This document shows, in pieces, positions 22,052-30,201 of a DNA stretch of 35,400 nt. The translations under genes and the position numbers were made by a program. Numbering within the stretch: position 1 is the first letter of the stretch; every line of letters starts with the position of its first letter. This DNA is from an uncultured Oscillospiraceae bacterium (lineage in GTDB: Bacteria; Bacillota; Clostridia; Oscillospirales; Oscillospiraceae), in contig CAKSWA010000021.1 of assembly GCA_934511165.1 (NCBI GenBank), positions 1 to 35,400 on the forward strand. The letters run 5' to 3'. The notes below the pieces were generated by a model. The model was given only the letters and a program-made list of their open reading frames with translations. It was not told the DNA's origin and searched no databases.

Positions 22052-22915
22052 TCAGTCCTCCTCGATGTTTTCAAAACCGTGGCCATAGATCGTGCGGGCG
22101 TCGCCCACGATAAGGAACGACTTCGGGTCGATCTCGCGCACCATGCGGCGGAGGGGGCCAAGCTGGCCGGGCTTCACGGCGCACATGATGACGCGCTCGC
22201 TCTTGCCGGACCACGCGCCGTGGCCGTCGAGCAGCGTTACGCCGCGGTGCAGCCGCCCGGTGATAGTGCTGCTCAGATCGGCGCTCTTATCGGAAATGAT
22301 ATAGCACAGCCGGGAGTTGACCGGGCCATACAGAATGAGGGATTCCATCTTGTTGGTGATATACATGCAGATGAGCGTGTACATGCAGCTGTCAAACCGA
22401 TGGAACACAAAGGCAAATGTGACAATAATGACGAAGTTGAACGAGAGGATGAACGTCGTCATATTGATGTGCGGATATTTCCGCCGGAGCATTCGCGAGG
22501 GGATGTCCGTGCCGCCGGCGGTCGCGCCGGTCGTGTAGCAAAGGCCGTAGCCCGCGCCGGTGACGACGCCGCCGTACACCGCCGCGAGCATCGGCTCCTC
22601 GGTAACAGTAAAGGGAAAATGCGCCAGAAGGTCAATGAGCAGCGAGCTTGTGAGCATGCAGAGCAGCGTGAGCGCCACAAAGCGCTTGCCGAGCTTCTGC
22701 CACGCCCAGAGAAACAGCGGCGCATTGATCGCAACCGTGATTGCGCCGACCGGCAAACCGGTCAGGAGGTTCACGATCTGCGCGATGCCGGTCACGCCGC
22801 CGGAAACAATGCTGTTCGGGAACGTGAGATAGCGGAACGAGATGGCAACAAGAGAAGAACCAACAAGGATCTTCAAAACATCAAACCAGAGTTTTCCGTG
22901 AAGTTTCGCTTCCAT
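22052..22915 (-). CDS. YitT-family membrane protein (DUF161 + DUF2179)
   Basis: A 287-residue protein with five to six membrane helices (about residues 10-170) and a C-terminal soluble DUF2179 domain. Family marks are FPNSIVSGGVTGIAQI and YGGVVTGAGYGLCYTTGATAGGTDI in the membrane part, and RGVTLLDGHGAWSG near residue 210. YitT proteins are common in Firmicutes, several copies per genome, and their function is not firmly known. The ATG at 22915 gives the usual family length; its ribosome site is poor, which suggests coupling to parC, whose stop lies 29 bases upstream. Frame extension above 22915 is parC in another frame. Confidence 0.88.
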   Translation of the reverse strand: MEAKLHGKLWFDVLKILVGSSLVAISFRYLTFPNSIVSGGVTGIAQIVNLLTGLPVGAITVAINAPLFLWAWQKLGKRFVALTLLCMLTSSLLIDLLAHFPFTVTEEPMLAAVYGGVVTGAGYGLCYTTGATAGGTDIPSRMLRRKYPHINMTTFILSFNFVIIVTFAFVFHRFDSCMYTLICMYITNKMESLILYGPVNSRLCYIISDKSADLSSTITGRLHRGVTLLDGHGAWSGKSERVIMCAVKPGQLGPLRRMVREIDPKSFLIVGDARTIYGHGFENIEED

Positions 22916-22944
22916 AGCTCTATCGGTTTCTTTCTTTGTATTTT

Positions 22945-25200
22945 TTATTCCGCACCGTCGAGCAGCGTCATCTGCTGCTCGCCCCGGTCCTCCTCGCGGA
23001 GGAGCGCGCCGGCGGCGGGGATGCTGCGCATACGGTAACGCGCAAGATTCTGGATGGTCGTGTCGGCAAGGAACGCGGCGCGCTCGAGCCGGTATTTCGG
23101 CTTGAGCGTCATGACCGCAACGCCCTGCGTGGCGCGGGAGGTTTTGGGTGCGAGCAGTGCCGTGTTGAATACGAGCGCCCGCCCCTCGGTGGAGAACACC
23201 GCCACATTCTGCTCCTCCGTGAGGACAAGCAGCGCGCGGAGCGGGCTCTTGTCGCAGTATGCGCCGGTGAGGCGCTTGCGGTTTGTCTTGGTGGCGTAGC
23301 TCTCGAGCGGCACACGGGCGCACTTGCCGTTTTCAAAGAAGAACAGCACCTCGCCGCGGTAGTCGCCGGGCAGGACGAGCGAGAACACGCTCTCGCCGTC
23401 GTCCATGCCGAGATGACCGGGCAGGTATACGCCGAGCTGCGAGGCCTTCGTGTCGGCAAAGTCTGCCGCGCGGCATTTGTAGACCTGCGCCTTGTCGGTG
23501 AATACGAGCATTTCAGCGCGGTTCGTCGTCTCAAAGCTCTGCGACGGGCCATCGTTTTCCTTGTACTTCTGCTCGCCGCCCATGCGCAGGGAAAGCGGCG
23601 TGATCTTTTTGAAATATCCTTCGCGCGAGAGGAACAGGTTGACCGGGTAGTCCTCCGCGGGATCTTCTTCCGGCGCTTCGGGCACATCGGCGGCATAGGT
23701 GATGACGCTGCGGCGCGGCGAGGGATACTTCTTCATCACCTGCTGGAGTTCGGAGATGATGATCGCACGCAGCTTGCGGCGGCTCGCGAGCGTATCCTCG
23801 AGCTCGGCGATCTCGCGTTCGAGCTCGTCGGTCTCCTCGGTGCGCTTGAGGATATATTCGCGGTTGATGTTGCGCAGCTTGATCTCCGCAACATACTCGG
23901 CCTGCACCTGGTCGATGCCGAAGCCGATCATGAGATTCGGCACAACGTCGCTCTCGCGCTCGGTGTTGCGGATGATGGAGATGGCGCGGTCAATGTCGAG
24001 CAGGATCTTTTTGAGACCGTTGAGAAGATGGAGCTTTTCCTTCTTCTTCGATACATCAAAGTATACCCGCCGCCGGACGCATTCGAGCCGCCAGGCGATC
24101 CACTCGTCCAGAATCTCGCTGACGCCGCACACGCGCGGCGTGCCGCCGAGGAGGATGTTGAAATTGCAGGCGAAGCTGTCCTGCAGCGGCGTCATGCGGA
24201 AGAGCTTCTGCATGAGCTTTTCGGGGTCAACGTCGCGCTTGACATCGATGGCGAGCTTGAGGCCGTTGAGATCGGTCTCGTCACGCATGTCGTTCACTTC
24301 GCGGAGCTTGCCCGCCTTTACGAGCTCGGCGACCTTATCAATGATTGCCTCGACCGTTGTGCTGTACGGGATCTCGTAAATTTCAATGATGCGCTCCTTG
24401 GGATCAAAGCGCCAGCGGGCGCGCACCTTCACGCCGCCGCGGCCGGTCTTATAGAGCGACTCCATCTCGCCGGGATCACACACGATCTCGCCGCCGGTCG
24501 GAAAGTCCGGTGCGGGGAGCGTCGTTAAAATATTATGTTCCGGGTCTTTCAAAAGCGCGATCGTCGTTTCGCATACCTCGCCGAGATTGAACCCGCAGAT
24601 GTTCGACGCCATGCCGACGGCAATGCCCATGTTCGCCGAGACGAGAACGTTCGGGAACGTGGTCGGAAGAAGCATCGGCTCCGTGGTGGAGTTATCGTAG
24701 TTCGGGACAAAGTCCACGGTATCCTTGTCGATATCGCGGAAGAGCTCGGCGCAGATGGGCGCGAGCTTCGCCTCCGTATAGCGCGAGGCCGCCCACGCCA
24801 TATCGCGCGAATACACCTTGCCGAAGTTGCCCTTGGAATCCACAAACGGCGTGAGCAGCGCGCCATAGCCCTTCGAAAGACGCACCATCGTATCATAAAT
24901 GGCCGAGTCACCGTGGGGGTTATAGTGCATCGTCGCGCCGACGATGTTCGCCGACTTTGTGCGCGCACCGGTGAGAAGTCCCATTTTGTACATGCAGTAC
25001 AGCAGCTTCCGGTGGCTCGGCTTGAAGCCGTCGATCTCCGGGATGGCGCGCGAGACGATGACGCTCATCGCATAGGGCATGTAGTTATTTTCGAGCGTTT
25101 CGGTGACAGGCTGCTCCACAACAGCGGAGCGCAGCCCCATTACATTCTGTTCCTCGGCGGTCGCGTGGCGCGATGCCGGGCTTTCCTTCTTTCTTGCCAT
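22945..25200 (-). CDS. parC: Type IIA topoisomerase A subunit (ParC/GyrA-like)
   Basis: A 751-residue breakage-reunion subunit that cuts both DNA strands and binds the parE product. The active-site tyrosine is Y141 in AASRYTEAKL, with R140 before it. The quinolone-determining region reads NPHGDSAIYDTMVRL, with S99 and D103 at the usual drug-contact sites in the unaltered state. A long coiled tower (about 430-480) and a C-terminal wrapping domain follow. The sequence differs from canonical GyrA (no GQRGQG-like GyrA box seen), so it belongs to a second, divergent topoisomerase pair. The ATG at 25200 has AAGGA. It is separated from parE by 122 bases filled by a repeat array. Confidence 0.9.
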   Translation of the reverse strand: MARKKESPASRHATAEEQNVMGLRSAVVEQPVTETLENNYMPYAMSVIVSRAIPEIDGFKPSHRKLLYCMYKMGLLTGARTKSANIVGATMHYNPHGDSAIYDTMVRLSKGYGALLTPFVDSKGNFGKVYSRDMAWAASRYTEAKLAPICAELFRDIDKDTVDFVPNYDNSTTEPMLLPTTFPNVLVSANMGIAVGMASNICGFNLGEVCETTIALLKDPEHNILTTLPAPDFPTGGEIVCDPGEMESLYKTGRGGVKVRARWRFDPKERIIEIYEIPYSTTVEAIIDKVAELVKAGKLREVNDMRDETDLNGLKLAIDVKRDVDPEKLMQKLFRMTPLQDSFACNFNILLGGTPRVCGVSEILDEWIAWRLECVRRRVYFDVSKKKEKLHLLNGLKKILLDIDRAISIIRNTERESDVVPNLMIGFGIDQVQAEYVAEIKLRNINREYILKRTEETDELEREIAELEDTLASRRKLRAIIISELQQVMKKYPSPRRSVITYAADVPEAPEEDPAEDYPVNLFLSREGYFKKITPLSLRMGGEQKYKENDGPSQSFETTNRAEMLVFTDKAQVYKCRAADFADTKASQLGVYLPGHLGMDDGESVFSLVLPGDYRGEVLFFFENGKCARVPLESYATKTNRKRLTGAYCDKSPLRALLVLTEEQNVAVFSTEGRALVFNTALLAPKTSRATQGVAVMTLKPKYRLERAAFLADTTIQNLARYRMRSIPAAGALLREEDRGEQQMTLLDGAE

Positions 25201-25229
25201 GTATGCTTCCTTATACGGTCAAAATAAGT

Positions 25230-25327
25230 TTACATAATTAAAGTTGCATAATTTGATTTACGTAATCGAGATTACGTAATATTGTTTACGTAATGAAGAT
25301 TACATAATACAGTTTGCATAACTCAAG
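25230..25327. repeat. Seven-unit 14-bp palindromic repeat array
   Basis: Seven octamers of the form TT(A/G)C(A/G)TAA begin at 25230, 25244, 25258, 25272, 25286, 25300 and 25314, an exact 14-base period. Three are the perfect palindrome TTACGTAA. The last six bases of each unit vary, apart from T at the first of them in six of seven units. The array is AT-rich in a GC-rich region, ends in the last codons of parE and lies 30 bases before the parC start. It looks like a multi-site protein-binding array; its binder is unknown. Confidence 0.85.
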
Positions 25328-27305
25328 ACAAGTCGGCCAGATCGAGATACCGGCTGCCGACCTCGGCGATGTGCTCCTTGCGCCCGGCGAGATTGTCGCC
25401 GAGGAGAAGATCGAAAACGCGCGCCGTTTCGTCGGCGTCCTCCGGCATGACGCGGATGAGCCGCCGGGTTTCGGGGTTCATCGTCGTGAGCCACATCATC
25501 TCCGGATCGTTCTCGCCGAGACCTTTGCTGCGGTTGATGACGATCTTGGCATTGCCGATCGACTCCACAATCTCCGCCTTTTCGCGGTCGGAGTAGGCAA
25601 ACCACGTCTTCCCCTTCGCCTGAATTTCGTACAGCGGCGATTCGGCGATATAAACGTAGCCCTCGCGGATGAGCGTCGGCACGAGCCGCCAGAGCATGGT
25701 GAGAATGAGCGTGCGGATCTGGTAGCCGTCCACGTCGGCATCGGTGCAGATGACGACCTTGTTCCAGCGGAGGTTTTCCAGCGAGAAGTTATTGAGCTCC
25801 TTGCCGTGCTTTTCGACCTCTACGCCGCAGCCAAGCACCTTGATGAGATCGGTGATGATCTCGCTTTTGAAGATGCGGGCATAGTCGGCCTTGAGGCAGT
25901 TCAGAATTTTGCCGCGTACCGGCATGATGCCCTGGTATTCCGCGTCGCGCGAGAGCTTGACGCTGCCGAGAGCGGAATCGCCCTCGACAATATAAATTTC
26001 GCGCTTGTCGGCGTCACGCGAGCGGCAGTCCACAAACTTCTGCACGCGGTTGGCCAGATCAAGATTCTTCGTGAGATTCTTCTTGATGCTCACGCGCGCC
26101 TTTTCCGCCTGCTCGCGGCTGCGCTTGTTGATGAGCACCTGGTCGGCAATGCGGTCAGCCTCGGCCTTGTTCTCGATAAAGTAGATTTCCAGCTTCTCCT
26201 TGAAGAAGTCCGTCATCGCCTCGCGGATGAAGCGGTTCGTGATGGATTTTTTCGTCTGGTTTTCGTAGGACGTGCGCGTGGAGAAGCAGTTCGTCACAAG
26301 GATCAGGCAGTCCGCGATATCCGGAAACGTGATCTTGCTCTCGTTTTTCTGATACTTATTGGTCTTTTTGATGTAGGCGTCGATCGCATAGACGAACGCG
26401 GTCTTAGCCGCAGCATCCGGCGCGCCGCCGTGCTCAAGCCACGAGGAGTTGTGGTAGTACTCGATGGCGTTCGTCCGGTTGGAGAAGCAGAACGCCGCCG
26501 ACATGCGCACCTTGTATTCGGGCTTATCGTCGCGGTCTTTGCCCTTTCTCTCGGTCTCGATGTAATAGGGCTGCGTGAGAGGGTTCTCCCCCGCGAGTTC
26601 CGCCACGTAGTCCGCAATGCCGTTTTTGTAGCAGAACTCCATCGTTTCAAACTTTGCGCCGTGCTGCGCGCGGAAGCGGAAGGTCACGCCGGCGTTCACG
26701 ACAGCCTGGCGGCGCAGGATATCGAGGAAGTAGCTCTCCGGGATGTTAATGTCGGTGAACACTTCGATATCCGGCTTCCAGCGGGTGGTCGTACCGGTCT
26801 TTTTCCGATCCGCCGGTTCCACAAGCATTTTGCCCTTGATCTTGCCTTTGGCAAAATGGAGCGTATACTTGTTCCCGTCGCGCCAGACGGTAACGTCCAT
26901 ATACTCGGAGGCATACTGCGTGGCGCAGGCGCCGAGGCCGTTCAGGCCGAGCGAGTATTCGTAGTCGCCGCCGTCGTCGTTTTTGTACTTGCCGCCGGCG
27001 TACAGCTCGCAGTAGACAAGCTCCCAGTTGAAGCGTTTTTCCGTCGGGTTCCAGTCCACGGGACAGCCGCGGCCGAAATCCTCCACTTCAATGGACTTGT
27101 CATCGAAGAGAGTTACCGTTATAATATTGCCGAAGCCTTCGCGCGCCTCGTCGATGGAGTTGGAGAGAATTTCAAATACGGCGTGCTCGCATCCCTCCAG
27201 TCCGTCGGAGCCGAAGATAACGCCCGGACGCTTGCGCACCCGGTCGGCGCCCTTGAGCTGGGAGATGCTTTCGTTGCCGTATTCCTGCGGTTTTGCTGCT
27301 GCCAT
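25323..27305 (-). CDS. parE: Type IIA topoisomerase B subunit (ParE/GyrB-like), divergent
   Basis: A 660-residue ATPase subunit. The GHKL part includes EILSNSIDEA with E45 and N49, DFGRGCPV (76-83), NGLGACATQ, and the ATP-lid-side QTKK. The TOPRIM part includes EGDSALG (441-447) and TDADVDG near 520. Several motif residues depart from the norm: EGDSALGSVK for EGDSAGGSAK, DFGRG for DNGRG, and DADVDGYQIRT for DADVDGAHIRT. The catalytic Glu and Asp residues are kept, so activity is expected. Together with parC it should decatenate or relax DNA. A GGAG site precedes the ATG, and its promoter borders the multi-hairpin element. Confidence 0.9.
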   Translation of the reverse strand: MAAAKPQEYGNESISQLKGADRVRKRPGVIFGSDGLEGCEHAVFEILSNSIDEAREGFGNIITVTLFDDKSIEVEDFGRGCPVDWNPTEKRFNWELVYCELYAGGKYKNDDGGDYEYSLGLNGLGACATQYASEYMDVTVWRDGNKYTLHFAKGKIKGKMLVEPADRKKTGTTTRWKPDIEVFTDINIPESYFLDILRRQAVVNAGVTFRFRAQHGAKFETMEFCYKNGIADYVAELAGENPLTQPYYIETERKGKDRDDKPEYKVRMSAAFCFSNRTNAIEYYHNSSWLEHGGAPDAAAKTAFVYAIDAYIKKTNKYQKNESKITFPDIADCLILVTNCFSTRTSYENQTKKSITNRFIREAMTDFFKEKLEIYFIENKAEADRIADQVLINKRSREQAEKARVSIKKNLTKNLDLANRVQKFVDCRSRDADKREIYIVEGDSALGSVKLSRDAEYQGIMPVRGKILNCLKADYARIFKSEIITDLIKVLGCGVEVEKHGKELNNFSLENLRWNKVVICTDADVDGYQIRTLILTMLWRLVPTLIREGYVYIAESPLYEIQAKGKTWFAYSDREKAEIVESIGNAKIVINRSKGLGENDPEMMWLTTMNPETRRLIRVMPEDADETARVFDLLLGDNLAGRKEHIAEVGSRYLDLADLS

Positions 27306-27355
27306 CTGGTTTCTCCATATATAGTGGTTTTGAGTTCTGTAAAAAAGCGCTATAT

Positions 27356-27384
27356 AGTATAGTATACCTCAACAAAAAAATCAA
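27356..27384 (-). promoter_or_regulatory. parE promoter
   Basis: Minus-strand TTGATT (27379-27384), a 17-base spacer and TATACT (27356-27361); a second TATACT overlaps at 27361-27366. The -35 touches the edge of the multi-hairpin element. Confidence 0.6.
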
Positions 27385-27627
27385 GCGGAGTCTATCATGA
27401 CCCCGCCCAAATTGCCTCGCAGAGTTTGCTCCCGCAGGAGCAAATAAATTTTGAATCATTTTCTCCGGCGACATGTGCGTCGGAGAAAATACCGCTCGGC
27501 TCGCAAACGTGCGAGCGTCAGCGAGTGCGCTGCGGCGAGCCGCTATCCCCTCAAACAAACCCCTCAACGGAGTGTGGTTTGTTTGAAAATAGTCAAGCGG
27601 AGTCTGTAAAGACAGACTCCGCCCGTC
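27381..27627. repeat. Multi-hairpin intergenic element
   Basis: About 245 bases with six hairpins in a row: 27385-27406 (8 bp, one mismatch), 27425-27444 (8 bp), 27458-27490 (10 bp), 27499-27516 (7 bp), 27551-27586 (10 bp) and 27597-27622 (11 bp). The first and last share TCAAGCGGAGTCT and end in CCGCCC, so they bound the element as direct repeats. Bases 27414-27472 recur inverted at 1-59 with a compensating change in the second stem. No protein is supported. The region 27628-27776 holds only a further weak GC-rich hairpin and the bofA ribosome site. Confidence 0.75.
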
Positions 27628-27776
27628 GAGAGAGTTTTCTCTTTCCCGTCTCTTCGGCTTGCGGTGGCTGTGGACCGCCGCCGGAGATAGTATATGCCGC
27701 GCCGGTTTCGTCATTCCATCCATTTTTCGCCAACAAATTTCGCCAACACAACATAAAGAAAAAGGAGAATCCCCCC

Positions 27777-28040
27777 ATGTCTACCGCTTCCACGATTGTC
27801 GTTCTCGTCATCGCCGTCATTTTTCTCGGTTTTTTCATCAAGCTGCTCAAAACGCCCATCAAGCTGGCGCTCAAGCTGCTGCTGCACGCCGTCGGCGGGT
27901 TTGTGATGCTGTTCCTCGTGAACTTCTTCGGCTCGTATCTCGGAATATCGCTCGAAATGAGCTGGCTCAACGCGATTGTCTCCGGTCTGCTCGGCGTGCC
28001 GGGCGTTGTGATACTGCTGCTTTTTAAGTATATTCTCTAA
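27777..28040 (+). CDS. bofA: BofA-family pro-sigma-K processing inhibitor
   Basis: An 87-residue membrane protein of the BofA family, which in Bacillus holds back the SpoIVFB protease in the outer forespore membrane until the sigma-K checkpoint is passed. Two hydrophobic segments (about 5-24 and 32-52) are followed by the family ending NAIVSGLLGVPGVVILLLFKYIL. The ATG at 27777 has AAAGGAG nine bases upstream. The same frame stays open far upstream through the hairpin element, but that part is not coding. Its presence supports a spore-forming host. Many clostridia keep BofA without full conservation of the SpoIVFA partner. Confidence 0.85.
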   Translation: MSTASTIVVLVIAVIFLGFFIKLLKTPIKLALKLLLHAVGGFVMLFLVNFFGSYLGISLEMSWLNAIVSGLLGVPGVVILLLFKYIL

Positions 28041-28052
28041 AAAATTCAGGGT

Positions 28053-28092
28053 TTAAAAAAATGCGGATGCCTGAAGGCATCCGCAATTTTTT
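28053..28092. terminator. Bidirectional terminator between bofA and tctA
   Basis: A 10-bp stem (28062-28071 with 28076-28085) with a TGAA loop, an A-run on the left and a T-run on the right. It serves both converging transcripts. Confidence 0.88.
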
Positions 28093-28100
28093 ATAAGCTT

Positions 28101-29633
28101 TTACTCTTCGGATTCGGTTTCGAGGACAACCTCGTCCGTGCCGGTGACCTTCTTTTCGAACTTCGCCATGAGGAACGGAGAGAAGATACCGACGATGCTC
28201 AGCGCGATAAGCACCCAGCTCACCGGGGAGGCGAACAGAACGCCAATGTCGCCGCCGCTGACGCGCAGCGCGCCGCGGAGGCCTTTTTCGCTAATCGGGC
28301 CGAGAATCAATGCCAGAACGACCGCCGCCGTATTCAGATCGAATTTCCGCATCAGGTAGCCGAGTCCGGCAAAAATCAGCATAACGACCACGTCGCTCAT
28401 GTTGCGGTGGATGGCGTAGGAGCCGATGAAGCAGAGCACCGTGACGCAGGGGATCAGGATCGCATCGGACAGGCGGGAGATCTGCGCGAAGCCGCGGCAG
28501 CCGAGCATGCCGATGGCAAGCATGAAGAACTGCACGAGAACAAAGCCCGCGAAGAACGTATAGGTCATGGCCGCGTGCTTGGTGAAGAGCTCAGGGCCGG
28601 GGGTGAGGCCCTGAATGATCAGGCCGCCCATCAGAACTGCGGTGACAGATTCGCCGGGGATGCCAAGCGTCAGCATCGGGATCAGCGAGCCGCCGGTAAC
28701 GGCGTTGTTCGCCGCCTCCGAGCCGCAGACACCTTCGATCGCGCCGTGGCCGAAGTCTTCCTTGTGCTTGGAGAACTGCTTGGCGTTATTGTAGCCCATG
28801 AAGCAGGCGATGGAAGCGCCCGCGCCGGGGAGGATGCCGATGATGTTGCCGATGATCCAGGAACGGATGACCGTCGGCGCAAGCATTTTCTTCTCCGATT
28901 TGGTAAGACGGATCTTGTCGGAGAACTTGGAGGCCTTCTGCCGCTCCTTGATCTTCTTCTCGGCAAGGATAAGCACCTGCGACATGGAGAAGAGGCCGAT
29001 GAGCGCGCACGTGGTGTTGATGCCCTCGGCGAGGAACGCCTGGCCGAACATGAAGCGCTTGGTGCCGTCAATGGGGTCGAGGCCGATCGTGGAGAGGAGC
29101 AGGCCGAGCGCACCGGACATGAGACCCTTGATGATGGACTTGCTCGAAACGCCCGCAATGATCGTAAGGCCGAAGATGCCGAGCCAGAACTTTTCCGCCG
29201 ACATGAACTTCAGCGCGAGCTGGGCAAGCAGCGGGGCAAAGAAGTACAGCGAGATGCAGCTGAGAAGGCCGCCCCAGAAGGAGCTCCAGCAGGCCGTGGC
29301 GAGCGCCTTGCCCGCCTGTCCCTTCAACGTCATCTGGTACCCCTCTATCGCCGTTGCCGCAGATGCCGGAGTACCGGGCGTGTGGATGAGGATGGCGGAG
29401 ATGGAGCCGCCGAAGATGGCGCCGCAGTAAATGGCGCCGAGGACGATGAGTCCCGTGTCCGCCGGCATGGTGAACGTCAGCGGGAGCATGAGCGCAACGC
29501 CCATCGCCGCCGAGAGACCGGGCAGACAGCCGATGATGATGCCGAGCGTGACGCCGCCCACCATGGCAAGGAGGTTAATCAGAGTAAGGGACTTAATAAA
29601 GCCCTGACCCATAAGAGCCAATGTTTCAAGCAT
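28101..29633 (-). CDS. tctA: Tripartite tricarboxylate transporter, large membrane subunit TctA
   Basis: A 510-residue permease with about 11-12 membrane helices, the channel part of a TTT-family uptake system that works with an external binding protein and the small subunit TctB. Family motifs are GIIIGCLPGLSAAMGVALMLP at residues about 30-50 and the mirrored GILPGAGASIACFMGYNNAKQ in the second half, plus GIPGESVTAVLMGGL. Such systems carry citrate and other carboxylates on ion gradients. The substrate cannot be read. The start at 29633 has AAGGAGG 11 bases upstream. It is the last gene of tctC-tctB-tctA. Confidence 0.95.
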   Translation of the reverse strand: MLETLALMGQGFIKSLTLINLLAMVGGVTLGIIIGCLPGLSAAMGVALMLPLTFTMPADTGLIVLGAIYCGAIFGGSISAILIHTPGTPASAATAIEGYQMTLKGQAGKALATACWSSFWGGLLSCISLYFFAPLLAQLALKFMSAEKFWLGIFGLTIIAGVSSKSIIKGLMSGALGLLLSTIGLDPIDGTKRFMFGQAFLAEGINTTCALIGLFSMSQVLILAEKKIKERQKASKFSDKIRLTKSEKKMLAPTVIRSWIIGNIIGILPGAGASIACFMGYNNAKQFSKHKEDFGHGAIEGVCGSEAANNAVTGGSLIPMLTLGIPGESVTAVLMGGLIIQGLTPGPELFTKHAAMTYTFFAGFVLVQFFMLAIGMLGCRGFAQISRLSDAILIPCVTVLCFIGSYAIHRNMSDVVVMLIFAGLGYLMRKFDLNTAAVVLALILGPISEKGLRGALRVSGGDIGVLFASPVSWVLIALSIVGIFSPFLMAKFEKKVTGTDEVVLETESEE

Positions 29634-29649
29634 AGATCACGTATCCTCC

Positions 29650-30099
29650 TTAGAACAGAATGCCTGCGGGAAGCCGCACGCCGAGGAAGAGAACAAACGC
29701 AAGATAAATGAGAAGATCGATCGAGACGATCGAAATGATCGTGGCCAGGATGGGCACACGCAGGAAGAGAAGGCATGCGAGCATGAACACCGTGGTCGAA
29801 ACGAAGAAACCGACGTACTTCATAAGGAAGAAGTACACAAGGATCAGCGCAACCGTTACGATAAACTGCACCGGCTTGAAGCCGGCGAACACAGTGTCAA
29901 CGCCGCTTTCTGTGCCGAAGCGGCGGGCGTTCAATATCATCTGGACGAGATAGAAGCTCGTGAGGAAGAACAGCAGAGCAATGGTGAACTTCGGGTATGT
30001 ACGGCTTGTGTCGGAGAGCTTCGAACTGTAGGCATAGAAGAAGCCGCACACCGCGTACATGAATACCACGACTCCTATATCGGTTTTTTGCATTTTCAT
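29650..30099 (-). CDS. tctB: Tripartite tricarboxylate transporter, small membrane subunit TctB
   Basis: A 149-residue protein with four membrane helices (about 8-24, 37-54, 80-98 and 105-140 as a split pair), matching the TctB layout. Conserved order in TTT systems and the 16-base gap to tctA support the call; sequence conservation in TctB is low in general. The ATG at 30099 (MKMQKTD) lies ten bases after GGAGG; an ATG two codons on is equally placed. A longer frame up to 30144 lacks a ribosome site. Confidence 0.88.
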   Translation of the reverse strand: MKMQKTDIGVVVFMYAVCGFFYAYSSKLSDTSRTYPKFTIALLFFLTSFYLVQMILNARRFGTESGVDTVFAGFKPVQFIVTVALILVYFFLMKYVGFFVSTTVFMLACLLFLRVPILATIISIVSIDLLIYLAFVLFLGVRLPAGILF

Positions 30100-30160
30100 A
30101 AGCAGGAGTCCTCCCGTAAGAGATTTGTGCCGGGAAATCAGCAAGTGTTGCTTATAAGAA

Positions 30161-30187
30161 GCCCGGAGGGGATGCCTCCGGGCTTTT
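30161..30187 (-). terminator. Hairpin between tctC and tctB
   Basis: A perfect 9-bp GC-rich stem (30161-30169 with 30175-30183). The minus-strand T-run is broken (TTCTTAT). It probably ends part of the tctC transcripts and protects them, giving more binding protein than permease. Confidence 0.65.
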
Positions 30188-30201
30188 GGTATCAGCGAGG
30201 A

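Noticed and set aside
22916..23323. N-terminal extension of the YitT gene
   Set aside because: It overlaps the end of parC in another frame; the start at 22915 gives the normal family length.
25230..25327. CRISPR array
   Set aside because: Repeat units are only 8 bases with 6-base spacers, no cas genes are near, and the repeats are palindromic binding-site size.
27426..27776. Open frame running into bofA that would give a 204-residue protein
   Set aside because: It runs through the multi-hairpin element, has no ribosome site at its start, and the bofA ATG at 27777 has a clear one.
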